Under the pieces are notes generated by a model that worked only from the letters and a program-made list of their open reading frames with translations, did no database searches and was not told where the DNA came from. Made by a program: the position numbers and the translations under genes. From Streptacidiphilus albus JL83 (GTDB lineage Bacteria; Actinomycetota; Actinomycetes; Streptomycetales; Streptomycetaceae), in NCBI RefSeq assembly GCF_000744705.1, contig NZ_JQML01000001.1:186001-250000 (forward strand): DNA of 64,000 bases. Reading direction: 5' to 3'. Below are positions 16,649 to 24,931 of the stretch, piece after piece; the stretch's first letter is position 1, and every line of letters begins with the position of its first letter.

Positions 16649-17569
16649 CTACCCGGTGAACGCCCCGGCCGTTTCGAGGAGGACCTCGTCGAGCGGGGTC
16701 GGCACCAGGCCGAAGGTCTGTGCGGTCAGCGAGGCGTCCAGGAGGCAGGGTCGCAGGTACTGGTACTGCATCTCCCACATCTGCGCGACGATCGGATCGG
16801 CGAGGCCGGCGTTGTGCAGGTCCAACGCGGACATGGCGGCCAGTCGGGGCACGGGCGCGCCGGCGAGCTCGGCGAACCGCGTCGCCAACTGGCGTACCGA
16901 GCCGTCGGAGACGGGCGGAACGTGCCAGGCCCGTCCCCAGGCCCGCTCGTCCCGGCTGAGGGCGACCAGGGTGCGGGCGACGTCGCCGGGGTAGCCCCAA
17001 CTGTGCGCTGCGTCCAGGTCCGCCGGAACGGTCGCGGTCTCGCCGGCCAGCACCGGGGGCGCGACCAGCAGGTTGAACACCGACAGTTGGCCGGGGCCGA
17101 TGAAGTCGCCTGGCCGCACCTCGGTGAAGCGGATCCGGCCCGCTCGGTGGGCGGCGATGGCGTCCGCCCACATCCGTGCCCTGACCCGTCCCTTGACGGT
17201 GGTCGGCGACAGGGGACGGTCCTCGGTCAGCGGAGTGTCGGCGGGGCCGTACCCATAGGTGTTGCTCAGGTTGACGTAGCCGGCGCCGGTGCGCTCGGCC
17301 GTGGTCAGCAGTGCGGCGGCCAACGCGGGTGTCTCCACCGGCAGCCGGTCGTACGCCGGCGTGGCGCAGTTGAACAGCGTGGTGGCACCGTCCGTCAGCT
17401 CGGTCAGCCGGTCGGCGTCGCGGACGTCCGCGGCGATCCGCTCGATCAGCGGATGCTCCGGTCCGCCGCCGCGTCGGCTGAGGATGCGGACGCGGTCACC
17501 GGACTCGGCGAGCAGGCGCGCGGTGGCGGTTCCGGAGGCACTGGTTCCGACAATGACATGGAGTGGCAT
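16649..17569 (-). CDS. NAD-dependent epimerase/dehydratase family protein
   Basis: A 306-residue extended short-chain dehydrogenase. The N-terminal dinucleotide site reads IVGTSASGTATARLLAESG (G-x-x-x-x-G type), and the middle has VNLSNTYGYG, where the Tyr could act as the catalytic base although the YxxxK lysine spacing is not kept. The N-terminal VGTSASGTATA deviates from GxxGxxG, so it is a divergent member. AAGGGA precedes the ATG. Substrate unknown; such proteins modify nucleotide sugars or lignin- and flavonoid-like ketones. It follows the SGNH hydrolase gene by about 50 bp on the same strand, suggesting one operon. Confidence 0.85.
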   Translation of the reverse strand: MPLHVIVGTSASGTATARLLAESGDRVRILSRRGGGPEHPLIERIAADVRDADRLTELTDGATTLFNCATPAYDRLPVETPALAAALLTTAERTGAGYVNLSNTYGYGPADTPLTEDRPLSPTTVKGRVRARMWADAIAAHRAGRIRFTEVRPGDFIGPGQLSVFNLLVAPPVLAGETATVPADLDAAHSWGYPGDVARTLVALSRDERAWGRAWHVPPVSDGSVRQLATRFAELAGAPVPRLAAMSALDLHNAGLADPIVAQMWEMQYQYLRPCLLDASLTAQTFGLVPTPLDEVLLETAGAFTG

Positions 17570-17619
17570 CGTGATCCCTTGAGGTGGTGAACTGGGCTGC
17601 TGCGGGCTGCGGGTGGCGC

Positions 17620-18882
17620 TCAGCCGAGGTCGGCGAGGTCGACGGCGTCTGCCATGGCCCGGTATCCGGCGTCGTTGAGGTGGAGGTGGTCACCGGAGTC
17701 GAAGGCGGGGTTGAGCCGGTCCGGGGCGGCAGGGTCGGCCAGGGCGCGATCGAGGTCGACGACGGCGTCGTACCCGCCCGAGGTCCGGATCCAGCTGTTG
17801 ATGACGGCGCGCTTGGCCTCGCTGCGCGCGGTGGAGAAGGCCGAGGGCCCGGCGGGCAGCACGGTGGCCCCGACGATCCGCAGTCCGGCGGCGCGGCCCT
17901 GCCGGATCAGATTGCGGTACCCGGCGATGACCTGCTCGGCGGAGACCTCGGTGTACGGCTCGAAGACCGGGAACGGCGACACCCCGGCCACCTCGCTGAT
18001 GCCGATGTCGTTGATGCCGAGCAGGATGACCACCGTCCCCAGCCCCGGCTGGCCGAGGACGTCGCGCCGGAAGCGGGCTGTCGCCCGGTCGCCGAGCCAG
18101 GCCGAGTCGACCGTCACCCGGTTGCCGCCGATGCCCTGGTTCAGCACGGCGCGCGGTCGGCCCGTCGCGGCCAGCCGTTCGGCGAGCGCGTCCGGGAAGC
18201 GGCGGTCGGCGTCCGGGCTGCTTCCCGTTCCGTCGGTGAGCGAGTCGCCGAACAGGGCGATGCCGGACGGCCGTGCCGCTCCCCCGGACACGTCGATGCC
18301 GCTCAGGTAGTACCAGGACTGCGTGGTCTCGGTGAACGCCGAGCCCCCGGCGTCGGCCCGGTGGTCACCGGTGGCCCGGTAGCCGGTGGCCAGGGCCTGG
18401 GCGTGATACGTCGCCGGGCCGGTCGGTGCGGCCAGGTACAGCGTGACGGCCAGCCGTTCCAGCGCCGCCGTCCCGAAGGGCACCGGGTCGCTCGCGCACT
18501 CGGCGCCGGCCGGGACGGTGAAGGTCCGTTCCCCCGCGACGGTGAGGTGGCGCAGCCCGTCCGCCCGGACGGCGGCCCCGCCCGCGCTGCGGGCGACCGT
18601 GGCCCCGGCAACCGTGAGCGGACCGGTCCCGTGGAGGTTCGACAGCCGGACCCGGACGGCGTCGCCGCCGACGCTCAACCGGACCACCTGACGGACGCTC
18701 TGGAGGGCGAAACCCTGCTCGGACCAGTTGGGCGCGAAACCGGCTCCCGGGCGTTGCATCGAGGTGCTCCAGCCGGCCGCCCAGCCAGTGGTGCCGGGCG
18801 CGACGGAGGTTGACGTCGAGTCAGGCCGGGCGGCGGCCGTCGTGGTGGCCGAGCCGGACTGTCGGTGGGGCAGGGAAGGCAC
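17620..18882 (-). CDS. SGNH/GDSL hydrolase
   Basis: About 420 residues. The C-terminal SGNH domain has block I GIALFGDSLTDG (nucleophile Ser), block II GIGGNRV (Gly), block III VVILLGINDIG (Asn) and block V SGDHLHLND (Asp and His), the complete catalytic set for ester hydrolysis. The N-terminal 190 residues form a beta-rich jelly-roll-like domain often fused to this esterase group. The GTG at 18882 is chosen because GGAGGAG is five bases upstream; a GTG at 18927 lacks any site. No signal peptide is visible with either start, unusual since many relatives are exported. It is divergent from an AraC gene, a possible regulator. Confidence 0.88.
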   Translation of the reverse strand: MPSLPHRQSGSATTTAAARPDSTSTSVAPGTTGWAAGWSTSMQRPGAGFAPNWSEQGFALQSVRQVVRLSVGGDAVRVRLSNLHGTGPLTVAGATVARSAGGAAVRADGLRHLTVAGERTFTVPAGAECASDPVPFGTAALERLAVTLYLAAPTGPATYHAQALATGYRATGDHRADAGGSAFTETTQSWYYLSGIDVSGGAARPSGIALFGDSLTDGTGSSPDADRRFPDALAERLAATGRPRAVLNQGIGGNRVTVDSAWLGDRATARFRRDVLGQPGLGTVVILLGINDIGISEVAGVSPFPVFEPYTEVSAEQVIAGYRNLIRQGRAAGLRIVGATVLPAGPSAFSTARSEAKRAVINSWIRTSGGYDAVVDLDRALADPAAPDRLNPAFDSGDHLHLNDAGYRAMADAVDLADLG

Positions 18883-19012
18883 AGGCACTCCTCCGGAAGC
18901 GGTGGGTGGTGCATCGGTTGCTTCCACCGTAGGGATCCGGAGTTGGACGCTGAATGTCCTTCTGTCCGTACTTCTTGTCCGAGCGTCTCATCGGGCTTGG
19001 TACGGTGACGAC

Positions 19013-19993
19013 ATGGACGTACTCGGCGACGTACTCGCCGCCATGCGCGCGGGGCGGCCGTATGCAGGGCGCACCCGGTGCTGGGAGCCCTGGGGGGTGC
19101 GGTTCCCGGCCGGCGACTCGGCCTGCTGCCACATCGTGCTCCAGGGCGCGTGCTGCCTGATTCCCCCGGAGGGCGCGCCGATCGCCCTCGACGTCGGTGA
19201 CGTGCTGTTCACCGCCCCGGGACACGGGCATGTGCTGGCGGACCGGCCCGGCAGCCCGCTGGTCGACTTCCGCCCCTCGCGCGACGACCGCTCCCTCATC
19301 ACCGAGCTGAACATCCCCGGCCCCGGCCCCGCCACGGAGATGCTCTGCGTCTGCTACAGCTTCGACCGCATCCGCCCCCATCCGCTCCTGGCCGACCTGC
19401 CGCCGGTGATCCACCTGCCCGCCCGGGTCGGGAGCCACGCCGCGCTCCGTGCCACCGTCGACCTGATCGGCGACGAACTGCGGCGGCCGCGCGTCGGCAC
19501 CGAGGCGATCCTCGCCCCACTGGTCGACATGCTGCTGATGTACGTCCTGCGGGTCTGGATCGACGAGCAGTCCGGCCACGCCACGACCGGCTGGGCCGCC
19601 GCCCTGACCGACACGGCCGTCGCCACCGCGCTGCACCACATCCACCAGCGCCCCGAACACCCCTGGACCGTCGAGGAACTGGCCACCCGCTCCGGCGTCT
19701 CCCGTGCCACCTTCGCCAAGCGGTTCACCACGGTCGTCGGCCAACCGCCCCTGGCGTACCTCACCTGGTGGCGGATGACGACGGCGGCCCAACTGCTGCG
19801 CGGGACCGACGCGCTGCTCCCGGTCGTCGCCGAACGCAGCGGCTACAGCTCGGAGTTCGCGTTCGCGAAGGCCTTCAAACGCGAGTACGGCATCCCTCCG
19901 GGCCGCTACCGACGACAGCCGCCCTCCTTCACCGGTACCGCCGGCTACGCATCCGCCGGGAAGCCCGCACCGACCTCCACCGGCCCTTCCTGA
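19013..19993 (+). CDS. AraC family transcriptional regulator with cupin sensor
   Basis: A 326-residue regulator: an N-terminal cupin domain (about 1-190, with PLVDFRP and an HxxCxxIVLQGxCCL-type first barrel strand) and two AraC helix-turn-helices at the C-terminus (WTVEELATRSGVSRATFAKRF and LLPVVAERSGYSSEFAFAKAFKREYG), ending PGRYRR. The ATG at 19013 is preferred; the ORF runs further upstream into the divergent region. It lies 130 bp from the divergent SGNH hydrolase gene and may activate the hydrolase-epimerase operon. Confidence 0.88.
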   Translation: MDVLGDVLAAMRAGRPYAGRTRCWEPWGVRFPAGDSACCHIVLQGACCLIPPEGAPIALDVGDVLFTAPGHGHVLADRPGSPLVDFRPSRDDRSLITELNIPGPGPATEMLCVCYSFDRIRPHPLLADLPPVIHLPARVGSHAALRATVDLIGDELRRPRVGTEAILAPLVDMLLMYVLRVWIDEQSGHATTGWAAALTDTAVATALHHIHQRPEHPWTVEELATRSGVSRATFAKRFTTVVGQPPLAYLTWWRMTTAAQLLRGTDALLPVVAERSGYSSEFAFAKAFKREYGIPPGRYRRQPPSFTGTAGYASAGKPAPTSTGPS

Positions 19994-20229
19994 CTCCCGG
20001 TCGCACGATCGGCTGTCGGCGACGTCGTGGAGGGCCCCGGATCCGACCGGGCCGAGGTCGCAGGGCAGATGGCGTACGGCGGCCGCCACGGCCTCAGGTC
20101 GGGCAGTACGACGACCATGCCCGCACCCCAGCCCGCCACCTGCAGGCTCAAAGTCGTGGTGCCAGGGACAGGGGGCCGGTGCCACCGCGTCAGGACATCG
20201 TCGTGGGCGCCGGTGCTTCGCGCCTCGGT

Positions 20230-21060
20230 TCAGCGCAGCGACACGGCGAATTCGGTGTCCGGCCCGGCTCCGGGGTTGGCCGAGTTGAAGATCAGCACGC
20301 TGCGCACGCCGTCCGACGGCTGGCGCTGCTGCTCCGAAGCCCACGCGAACAGGGACTCGATGGCGACCTCGGCCTCGGCCCCGCTGCCCCAGGCTCCGGG
20401 CGACCCCTGCCGGACGAACGCCTCCTGGTGCGCGGGCTCCTTGCGCAGCGTGAGGTCGGGGAACCTGGCCGCGATCTCGGCGGCCTGGTCGTCGGGGACG
20501 GGCCAGCACCACTCGACCGGGCCGTCGCTGTCCCCGCTCACCTCCCCGTGGAAGATCGTGAACGGTGCTCCGGCGATCCCCTCGACCCGGGGGACGCCGC
20601 CCCGGGCCAGTCGGTGGATGAACAGCTCTCGGCCCATCGGAATCACCTCGTCCTGGTGCACCCTGCGGATGAGGCCGAGCAGGCTGCGCTCGGGGATCTC
20701 GCGGACGGCGACTTCGTACATGGCGGACTTCTTTCCCTGAAGGCGGTCAACGAGGTAGCCGACCAGTTCCCGCTGGGCGGCGCGCTCCCTCTCGGTCGCG
20801 GCCCAGTAGGTTCGGATCTCTTCGGCGGCCGACGCCGCCTCCAGGGCCAGCATGTCCCTGATCCGGGCCAGCGGGACACCGATCCGGCGCAGCAGGGCCA
20901 CCACGCGGGCCCGCTCCAGCTGCGTGTCCGCATACCAGCGGTAGCCGGTCTCCGCGTCGACCTCTGCCGGGACCAGCAGTCCGAGTTCGTCGTACAGACG
21001 CAGCGCCTTGGGCGACAGCCGCGACAGACGTGCGAACTCACCGATACTGACCAGGCCCAT
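20230..21060 (-). CDS. MerR family regulator with GyrI-like effector domain
   Basis: A 276-residue protein: MerR DNA-binding head (residues 1-70, SIGEFARLSRLSPKALRLYDELGLLVPAEVDAETGYR), a coiled-coil dimer helix (about 75-115), and a C-terminal GyrI/BmrR-like ligand-binding domain (about 118-275). This is the plan of multidrug-sensing activators that twist a 19-bp-spaced promoter. No target gene adjoins it on either side, so it may act on an unlinked exporter. The 236-bp gap before it (19994-20229) shows no gene. Confidence 0.88.
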   Translation of the reverse strand: MGLVSIGEFARLSRLSPKALRLYDELGLLVPAEVDAETGYRWYADTQLERARVVALLRRIGVPLARIRDMLALEAASAAEEIRTYWAATERERAAQRELVGYLVDRLQGKKSAMYEVAVREIPERSLLGLIRRVHQDEVIPMGRELFIHRLARGGVPRVEGIAGAPFTIFHGEVSGDSDGPVEWCWPVPDDQAAEIAARFPDLTLRKEPAHQEAFVRQGSPGAWGSGAEAEVAIESLFAWASEQQRQPSDGVRSVLIFNSANPGAGPDTEFAVSLR

Positions 21061-21336
21061 GACGACTCCCTCGTTCCGGGCGGTTGCCCGGCACGACCAC
21101 TATGCGGCTTCCCCAAAGGTGAAGGTCAAACAGCACACCGGCCGACGAAGCGCGGCCGCAGGCGGGAGCAGCGCCATCCGCGCTCGGCACCTGACCGCCC
21201 CCCGGTCCTCGCATCGCCCGGCGGCCCCGGCCGGCTTTCGCGCCCGCGACGACCACGACATGGGGTTCACCGTTGAGGGTCCTGGAGTCGCCCGACCCGG
21301 TGCAACCCGTCCAGGGCCGCCTGCTTGGATGAGCGC

Positions 21337-22071
21337 ATGACGGATTGGTCAGCGCTCACCGACGCATGCGGTTCCGCGGAACACGTGCCTGGCCTCCTGG
21401 ACCGGTTCGAGGCCGATCCGAGCGGCATGTGGTCCGAGTTGATGGATCACCTGTGTCCGCAGCTGGATACCGCCTTCACCGCCAGTTTCGCCGCGCTTCC
21501 GCGCTTGGCCGAGATCGCGGCTGTGGGCAGCCAGGACGCCCTGAGCTGGGTGCTGCCGGCAGCGGGGGCAATCGCCGCGTGCTCCCCCGGGCTGTCCGAG
21601 CCCGACAGCCCGCTGACGGTCCACTCGGCTCCGCTGGCGGCTCTGCACGACCTCACTGATCACCGCCTGGGCCGGACAGCCGAGGCCGAGGAGTACGTGA
21701 ACCTGCTGCAGGCCCTGCTCTCCTTCGAGGGCGTTGAGATCTGGGATCGTTGCCTGGGTGGCCTGCGGACTGGGGAGTACGAGGTCGACTGCCCGTACTG
21801 CGGCGTCGACGTGTTCGTCGTCGTCGGCCAGGACGAGTCCTTCTGCTGCACCGAGGACTACGCGTTGCGAGAAGTCGAGAAGTCGCCCCTCCGACCGGCG
21901 CCATCGCCGGAGTTGAAGGGGCTGCCTCGGCGGCTGTTCACCCGGGCGACGGCGGACGGGCAGGAGGGTCTGGCTCATGGCGTTCGCCACCTCTTCGGGC
22001 GGGCCGCCTGTCCGGACTGCGGGACCGACTTCTCGGTGGCCGAGCGAGTGGCGTCCAGTTGGATTCCCTGA
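21337..22071 (+). CDS. hypothetical protein with zinc-ribbon-like cysteine pairs
   Basis: A 244-residue cytoplasmic protein (MTDWSALTDACGSAEHVPGLL). The N-terminal 140 residues are helical, HEAT-like in texture. The C-terminal half has CPYCGVDVFVVVGQ, a FCC pair and CPDCGTDFSV, spaced like a treble-clef or zinc ribbon of two knuckles. I do not recognise the family; a role as an immunity-like or protein-interaction module is only a guess. Start at ATG 21337, chosen over an upstream TTG. The gene stands alone and its neighbours run the other way. Confidence 0.75.
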   Translation: MTDWSALTDACGSAEHVPGLLDRFEADPSGMWSELMDHLCPQLDTAFTASFAALPRLAEIAAVGSQDALSWVLPAAGAIAACSPGLSEPDSPLTVHSAPLAALHDLTDHRLGRTAEAEEYVNLLQALLSFEGVEIWDRCLGGLRTGEYEVDCPYCGVDVFVVVGQDESFCCTEDYALREVEKSPLRPAPSPELKGLPRRLFTRATADGQEGLAHGVRHLFGRAACPDCGTDFSVAERVASSWIP

Positions 22072-22166
22072 TCGACCCGGGACTGCGTACGGGCCTCGCG
22101 CGGCTGCTGCCGGTCCGTGCCCTCACCCGGGCCTCGCAGCCGAGGGCCCGGGCCAGGAGCACCAGG

Positions 22167-23066
22167 TCATCCCTGTTCGTCCGCGCTTCCGGGAGTCGCC
22201 GAGCCGCCGTCACCCGCCCCGGGACTCGGGAGGCTGCGCCCGGGAGCGTCGGCGGCTTCGGCCGGTTGCGCCGGACGGCCTGGGCCACCGGGTCGGCGGC
22301 GTCCCACAATCGCGGTCATGAGGCCGAACAGGAGCAGGAGCAGAGCGAGGATCGGGAAGACCAGGAGGTCGGCGCCGGAGAGGGGACCGCCATCGATCCC
22401 CGGAGTGATCTGGTTCCCCTCGTTCGCCGCGCGGGCGTCGGCCGCTGCGATCGCGGACGTGTTCCCGGATGCCCAGGAGGCGTCCGCCGATGCTACGGCC
22501 TCCTCCCCGGGCACCACAGCCTCCCGGACGGATGCGGCGAGCGCCGCGAGCGCCGACTGCGGATCCCTCGGAAAGCGTGCCTGCGCGGCCCGGGCATAGC
22601 CGTCGGACACAGCCGAGGGGATGAAGGCCGAGCTGGCTCCCAGCCGGTCCCCCACCAGGACGACACAGCTGTACGGCAGCATCCCCGGCCGATCATTGGA
22701 GTAGTCCAGGATGTCGGCCACGTCGTCCGGCGTCCCATCGGCCAGGACGGCAGCACTGTCCGGCAGCTCCGCCGCGCACATCGCACCGTCCGAGGAGCCG
22801 ACGATCGTCTGCAGGGCCGACAGCTGCCGGGCGCTCACCAGCACCGACGGGGCTATGTACACCGGGTCGTCCCGCAGCGCCAGACCGGCGACGTCGACGG
22901 GGCCGAACAAGGTCACCGAGGCTGGAGACGCCGTCGCCGTCGGTGGAGACGGTGAGGACGAAGCCGCGCCCAGGACTGCGGCGATCGTCAGCGCGAACCC
23001 CGTCAGGAACAGGACCGGCCTGGCCCGGCCCCGTAACCTGTGCCCACCCGCCGTATCCGCCCCCAT
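22167..23066 (-). CDS. membrane-anchored protein with two transmembrane segments
   Basis: About 299 residues starting MGADTAGGHRLRG. A first hydrophobic segment (ARPVLFLTGFALTIAAVLGAA) is followed by a Ser/Pro/Thr stalk and an extracytoplasmic domain of about 190 residues with two Cys (MCAAEL and YSCVVL), then a second segment (DLLVFPILALLLLLFGLMTAIVG) and a short Pro/Gly tail inside. AGGGGG upstream supports the 23066 start. The domain is reminiscent of TPM-like or membrane-tethered repair proteins by topology only; no motif was recognised. It converges with the zinc-ribbon gene. Confidence 0.7.
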   Translation of the reverse strand: MGADTAGGHRLRGRARPVLFLTGFALTIAAVLGAASSSPSPPTATASPASVTLFGPVDVAGLALRDDPVYIAPSVLVSARQLSALQTIVGSSDGAMCAAELPDSAAVLADGTPDDVADILDYSNDRPGMLPYSCVVLVGDRLGASSAFIPSAVSDGYARAAQARFPRDPQSALAALAASVREAVVPGEEAVASADASWASGNTSAIAAADARAANEGNQITPGIDGGPLSGADLLVFPILALLLLLFGLMTAIVGRRRPGGPGRPAQPAEAADAPGRSLPSPGAGDGGSATPGSADEQG

Positions 23067-23254
23067 CACGGCCCCCTGCCCTGGACGCATCCTGTCCCCC
23101 AGCCTCCCACCCGTCCGCTCCCCGGGGAACCCCGAACGCGCCCGCAAGGCCGGCGACCGCCCGCATCCCGGAGCACCGCGTCCGCGATCTCTCCGCCGAG
23201 GCCGGAGCGGCCGGAGCGATCCTCCGGTCCCGTGCCCCGGCCTCGGGTGAGCGG

Positions 23255-23755
23255 TCAACCCATGGTCTTCTGACCGTCGATCGCCTCGCGGAGGATGTCG
23301 GCGTGGCCGGCGTGCTGAGCGGTCTCGGCCACGATGTGGATGAGGACCCGCCGTGCGGACCGGCTGGCGCCCGGCGGGAACCAGGGCGCCTCCGGCAGCG
23401 GCTGCGCCGCGCCGAGGTCGGGCAGGGTGCGCACCAGCTCGTCGGTGCGCTTCGCGATCAGCTCGTACTCGGCGACGACCCCGGCCAGCGTCTCGTCCTC
23501 GTGCAGCACGAAACCGTCGGCGTGCTCGGCGTAGCTGTTCTCGGTCATCGCGATCGCGGCCGGTCCGTCGACGATGAAGTCGATCCAGCCCTTCTCGGTC
23601 CGCGCGACATGCTTGATCAGCCCGCCCAGGGTGAGTTCGCTGACGGTGGTGCGCTTCCGGGCCTGGTCGTCGGTCAGTCCCTGCACCGTGTGCAACAGGA
23701 ACCGTCGGTGTGCGGCGAGGCTTTCCAGCAGGTCATCACGCTCGTTGGTGGTCAT
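23255..23755 (-). CDS. DinB family protein
   Basis: A 166-residue four-helix-bundle protein: MTTNERDDLLESLAAHRRFLLHTVQGLTDDQARKR starts the DinB pattern. Candidate metal-binding His are LIKHVARTEKGW, VLHEDET and HIVAETAQHAGHADILREAIDGQ, the last being the usual conserved C-terminal signature. Such proteins (DUF664-like) act as metal-dependent transferases, for example of mycothiol, or in detoxification. The ATG at 23755 is chosen; a longer read runs into the divergent WYL gene. The start lies 17 bp from a perfect 13-bp-armed palindrome, so the WYL protein probably controls it. Confidence 0.9.
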   Translation of the reverse strand: MTTNERDDLLESLAAHRRFLLHTVQGLTDDQARKRTTVSELTLGGLIKHVARTEKGWIDFIVDGPAAIAMTENSYAEHADGFVLHEDETLAGVVAEYELIAKRTDELVRTLPDLGAAQPLPEAPWFPPGASRSARRVLIHIVAETAQHAGHADILREAIDGQKTMG

Positions 23756-23771
23756 GAAAAGAACTCTAGAA

Positions 23772-23802
23772 GCCATTGCGGTCACTTTCTGACCGCAATG
23801 GC
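23772..23802. promoter_or_regulatory. operator palindrome between DinB and WYL genes
   Basis: Perfect 13-bp arms GCCATTGCGGTCA (23772-23784) and TGACCGCAATGGC (23790-23802) flank a 5-bp centre, midway between the divergent starts at 23755 and 23817. It is the expected binding site of the WYL regulator. Confidence 0.8.
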
Positions 23803-23816
23803 GCGAAGCTGGGAAC

Positions 23817-24788
23817 ATGGCCAACACCAGTTCCCGAACCCTGCGTCTGCTCTCGTTGCTGCAGAACCACCGGCACTGGCCGGGCGGGGAGCTGGCCGAG
23901 CGGCTCGGGGTCTCGGCGCGCACGCTGCGGCGCGACATCGACCGGCTCCGCGAGCTCGGCTACCCGGTCACGGCCAGCCGCGGCGTGGACGGCGGCTACC
24001 GGCTCGCCGCCGGTGCGGCGCTGCCCCCGCTGGTCGTCGACGACGACGAGGCGGTCGCGATCGCGGTCGGGATGCAGGCCGCAGCGCTGGGCGCGGTGGC
24101 GGGCATCGAGGAGGCCGCGGTGCGCGCGCTGGCCAAGCTGGTGCAGGTGATGCCGCCCCCGCTGCGCCGCCGGGTGGACGCGCTGCGCGCCGCCACCGAC
24201 CCGTCGAGCTGGAGCGCCCCGACCTCGGCCGCCGCCGACCCGGCGGCGCTCATCGCGCTGGCGCTGGCCTGCCGCGACACCGAGCGGGTCGAGTTCGACT
24301 ACACCGACCGCAGCGGCGAGCCCTCGCAGCGGCAGGTGGAGCCGCACCGTCTGGTTCCGCTGGGCCGCCGCTGGTACCTGGTGGCCTACGACCTGGTCCG
24401 CCACGACTGGCGGACCTTCCGACTCGACCGGCTCGGCGCACCGCGGACCACCGGCCTCCGGTTCCGCCCACGCGAACTGCCCGCCCCCGACGCGGCGGCG
24501 TTCGTCCGTGCCCGGGTCGCAACCCAGCCCACAGGTCATGCGGTGGAGGTCCGGGTCCATGCCCCGGCCGCGCAGGTGCAGGCCCGGCTGGGGCAGTGGG
24601 CCACCGCCGAACCGATCGACGCCCGGCACTGCCTGCTGCGGATGACCGCCGACACCCTCGACTGGCCCGCCATGGCGCTGGGCAGGCTCGGCGCCGAGTT
24701 CGAGGTCGTCACCCCGCCCGAACTGGTGGCGTACCTGAGCGAGTGGAGCGCCCGCTTCGCACGCGCCACCCGGCAGACCGACCGCTGA
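23817..24788 (+). CDS. WYL-domain (YafY-type) transcriptional regulator
   Basis: A 323-residue protein: winged helix-turn-helix of the HTH_11/DeoR type at residues 5-65 (LRLLSLLQNHRHWPGGELAERLGVSARTLRRDIDRLRELGYPV), then the WYL domain (about 140-225), whose signature reads RRWYLVAYD here, and a C-terminal WCX-like extension. Regulators of this group bind small ligands or nucleic acid and often control defence or stress genes. The very short 5' leader places its own promoter on the palindrome at 23772-23802, so it is probably autoregulated and regulates the divergent DinB gene. Confidence 0.9.
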   Translation: MANTSSRTLRLLSLLQNHRHWPGGELAERLGVSARTLRRDIDRLRELGYPVTASRGVDGGYRLAAGAALPPLVVDDDEAVAIAVGMQAAALGAVAGIEEAAVRALAKLVQVMPPPLRRRVDALRAATDPSSWSAPTSAAADPAALIALALACRDTERVEFDYTDRSGEPSQRQVEPHRLVPLGRRWYLVAYDLVRHDWRTFRLDRLGAPRTTGLRFRPRELPAPDAAAFVRARVATQPTGHAVEVRVHAPAAQVQARLGQWATAEPIDARHCLLRMTADTLDWPAMALGRLGAEFEVVTPPELVAYLSEWSARFARATRQTDR

Positions 24789-24931
24789 ACAGCCCCCGGC
24801 CAGGGCCGGCTCCGCCGGGTGTCGGACCCACCGGGCCCATCCGCTACGTCATGCGGCCGGCCACGCCCGGAGGGTGGGCACCTACAGCCGCGCACCGCTC
24901 AGCGGGCGGCGCGCGGCCGGGGGCTGTTCAG
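24786..24931. repeat. 16-bp inverted repeat spanning two convergent stop codons
   Basis: TGAACAGCCCCCGGCC (24786-24801) begins at the TGA of the WYL gene; its exact reverse complement GGCCGGGGGCTGTTCA occupies 24916-24931 and contains the stop of the cellulase gene read from the other strand. The 114-bp between the arms holds no gene but has CCGGCC-rich hairpins. The arms may act as a shared terminator or be a duplicated terminator in inverse orientation. Confidence 0.75.
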
